A stretch of DNA of 64,000 bases from Campylobacter sp. MIT 12-8780 (GTDB taxonomy: Bacteria; Campylobacterota; Campylobacteria; Campylobacterales; Campylobacteraceae). The notes below the pieces were generated by a model. It ran no database searches. It saw nothing but the letters and a program-made list of their open reading frames with translations, and was not told the origin of the DNA. Below are positions 61,669 to 64,000 of the stretch, piece by piece. The DNA lies in the NCBI RefSeq assembly GCF_006864535.1, contig NZ_QHLL01000010.1, forward strand, positions 1 through 64,000, in the 5' to 3' direction. Both the position numbers and the translations under genes were made by a program. The first letter of the stretch is position 1. Each line of letters opens with the position of its first letter.

Positions 61669-63357
61669 ATGCGAAGTGATGTTATTAAAAAAGGGTATTT
61701 AAAGGCACCAAACCGCTCTTTACTAAGGGCTTGTGGGCTTGAAGATGAAGACTTTGATAAGCCTTTTATAGGCATAGCTAATTCTTATATAGATATTATC
61801 CCCGGACATTTTTACCTCAACAAATACGCTGCGATTATCAAAGATGAAATTCGTAAAAATGGCTGTGTGCCCTTTGAGTTTAACACTATAGGCGTTGATG
61901 ATGGCATAGCTATGGGGCATAGCGGTATGCTTTATAGCTTGCCAAGCCGTGAGATTATCGCAAATTCAGTAGAAAGTGTAATGAATGCACACCAACTTGA
62001 CGCACTTCTTTGCATACCAAATTGTGATAAAATCACTCCGGGTATGCTTATGGGAGCTTTAAGGGTAAATGTGCCAACTCTATTTGTAAGTGGCGGTCCT
62101 ATGAAAGCTGGAAAAAGCACAAAGGGTGAAAAACTCACTTTAAATAGTGTCTTTGAAGCAGTAGGCGAATTTGAAGTGCATAAAATAAGCGAAGAAGAGC
62201 TTAAAGATATAGAATGCAAAGCCTGTCCGGGCGGAGGATCTTGTTCTGGTATGTTTACTGCAAATTCTATGAACACGCTTTGTGAAGCTATGGGTATAGC
62301 TCTAAGTGGTAATGGCACAGCTCTAGCCTTAAGTGAAGAAAGAGAAAATTTACTTCGAAAAGCTGCAAAACGAATTTGTGAGATCGCCCTTGATGAGAGA
62401 TTTAAAATCAGAAATATCATCACTGAAAAAGCAATCAAAAATGCCATGGTAGTTGATATGGCTATGGGAGGAAGCTCAAATACTATACTTCATATGCTGG
62501 CTATCTCTCGCGAAGCTGGCGTGCCTCTTGAGATAAAAAGTCTTAACGACATAAGCAAAAAAATCGCTCACATTGCCAAAATCGCTCCAAGTTTGCCAAG
62601 TGTGGCTATGGAAGATGTAGGCAGGGCTGGGGGAATGAATGCTGTGATAAAAGAAATTTCGCGTCGTAATAATGGACTTTTAGCCCTTGATGCGCTTACT
62701 ATCAGCGGGGAAAGCTTAGGTGAAAGGATAAAGGACGCTCAAATTCTTGATGAAAGTGTAATTCACAAGGTAGAAAATGCGTATTCAAAGGTTGGTGGTT
62801 TGGCGATTTTGTTTGGAAATTTAGCCGAGCAAGGCTGTGTGATAAAAACTGCTGGTATAGTTGGTGAGCGTAAATTTAGCGGTAAGGCTGTGTGTTTTGA
62901 TAGTCAAGATGAAGCTATTAAAGGCATTATCAAAGGCAAAGTGAAAAAAGGCGATGTGTGCGTGATACGATATGAGGGACCAAAAGGAGGTCCGGGTATG
63001 CAAGAAATGCTTTCTCCAACAAGCTTGATCATGGGTATGGGGCTTGGCGCTGATGTAGCTTTAATCACTGATGGACGCTTTAGTGGGGCAACAAGAGGCT
63101 TAAGCATAGGGCATATAAGTCCTGAAGCTGCTGAGGGTGGGCTTATAGGCTTGCTTAAAGATGGAGATATTATCGATATAGATGTGGATACTTATGCCAT
63201 AAATGTGCGTTTAAGTGAAGCCGAGATAAAACAAAGACGCGAAAATTTCAAAGCTTTACAAAAGCCTTTAAAATCTCGCTATCTCGCCCAATATCAAAAA
63301 CTAGTAAGCAATGCAAGCAATGGTGCTGTGCTTGATCTTGATTTTTTTAAACACTAA
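61669..63357 (+). CDS. ilvD: Dihydroxy-acid dehydratase
   Basis: Iron-sulphur dehydratase that makes the 2-keto acids of valine and isoleucine synthesis. The 562-residue protein has [19 protein letters not shown] with a cluster Cys, [17 protein letters not shown] with another, [28 protein letters not shown] and [20 protein letters not shown]. All family signatures are intact. The start ATG has TAAGGA ahead. It stands alone between the divergent BASS gene and the convergent proB. Confidence 0.97.
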   Translation: MRSDVIKKGYLKAPNRSLLRACGLEDEDFDKPFIGIANSYIDIIPGHFYLNKYAAIIKDEIRKNGCVPFEFNTIGVDDGIAMGHSGMLYSLPSREIIANSVESVMNAHQLDALLCIPNCDKITPGMLMGALRVNVPTLFVSGGPMKAGKSTKGEKLTLNSVFEAVGEFEVHKISEEELKDIECKACPGGGSCSGMFTANSMNTLCEAMGIALSGNGTALALSEERENLLRKAAKRICEIALDERFKIRNIITEKAIKNAMVVDMAMGGSSNTILHMLAISREAGVPLEIKSLNDISKKIAHIAKIAPSLPSVAMEDVGRAGGMNAVIKEISRRNNGLLALDALTISGESLGERIKDAQILDESVIHKVENAYSKVGGLAILFGNLAEQGCVIKTAGIVGERKFSGKAVCFDSQDEAIKGIIKGKVKKGDVCVIRYEGPKGGPGMQEMLSPTSLIMGMGLGADVALITDGRFSGATRGLSIGHISPEAAEGGLIGLLKDGDIIDIDVDTYAINVRLSEAEIKQRRENFKALQKPLKSRYLAQYQKLVSNASNGAVLDLDFFKH

Positions 63358-63498
63358 GTTTTATAGCCTTTATGAGTTAAAATATGTATTCAAAATAAGG
63401 CTGTAAAAATGCTTTTCGAGTAATACAATAAAAATAATCAAGCCAAATTCAAGCAAGAATTTTAAGGAATTTAAAGCTTAAGATAAAATGACAAAAGC

Positions 63499-64000
<502 letters not shown>

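Overview
The window is AT-rich chromosomal DNA from an epsilonproteobacterium (Campylobacterota) and most likely a Campylobacter species. Gene content and local order match what I remember of the C. jejuni chromosome. Examples are the blocks perR-ubiE-xseA, lysA-HAD-pheA-hisC-fliF-fliG-fliH-dxs, flgE-flgD-fliK, dus-dksA-rlmH-accD-bamA, tyrA-M23-lpxC-thrB-infB-rbfA-rimP-mcrBC, lctP-lutABC and rplY-pth-lptG. Promoters have the Campylobacter form (TGNTATAAT with T-rich upstream DNA and no clear -35), and two genes are interrupted at homopolymeric G/C tracts, as in Campylobacter phase variation. The blocks are joined in a different order from C. jejuni, so this is probably a relative rather than C. 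jejuni itself. That comparison is from memory; no search was run.

Layout. 1-1719: a truncated chemoreceptor. 2095-3076: a small unknown gene and an RsmD-type methylase. 3052-5357 (minus): perR-ubiE-xseA. 5488-15124 (minus): a tightly packed unit lysA, HAD hydrolase, pheA, hisC, fliF, fliG, fliH, dxs, mixing amino-acid synthesis, flagellar MS-ring and switch, and isoprenoid precursor synthesis. 15302-16359: a DUF411 metal-binding protein and an isochorismatase-like hydrolase. 16437-21377 (minus): a hook cluster (unknown gene, fliK, flgD, flgE) with two clear sigma54 promoters. 21574-27446 (minus): accD-rlmH-dksA-membrane protein-dus, and bamA. 27527-35755 (plus): tyrA, an M23 peptidase, lpxC, a short TsaB-like gene, thrB, ylxR, infB, rbfA, rimP. 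35865-39094: an McrBC type IV restriction system. 39162-40617: ribD and a membrane protein. 40667-45621 (minus): YagU, TerC, purN, NAD(P)HX repair enzyme, rmuC.

45770-48356 holds an autotransporter split in two frames by a C10 tract. It is followed by fumC (minus), rnhB (plus), and a divergent pair of a His-rich cation-diffusion-facilitator exporter and an RcnR-type metal sensor, with a palindrome between them that looks like an RcnR operator. 52254-56785 is a complete L-lactate uptake and oxidation cluster (lctP, lutA, lutB, lutC). 56886-58260 is a FadL-type outer-membrane channel split by a G11 tract. 58480-60622 is rplY-pth-lptG; then come a BASS-family transporter, ilvD, and a proB cut by the window end.

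No rRNA, tRNA, CRISPR array, insertion sequence or prophage was seen. The accessory features that deserve attention are the two phase-variable surface proteins (both out of frame as written), the RcnR/CDF metal module, the McrBC operon whose promoter carries a T15 run, and the sigma54 sites inside the hook operon.
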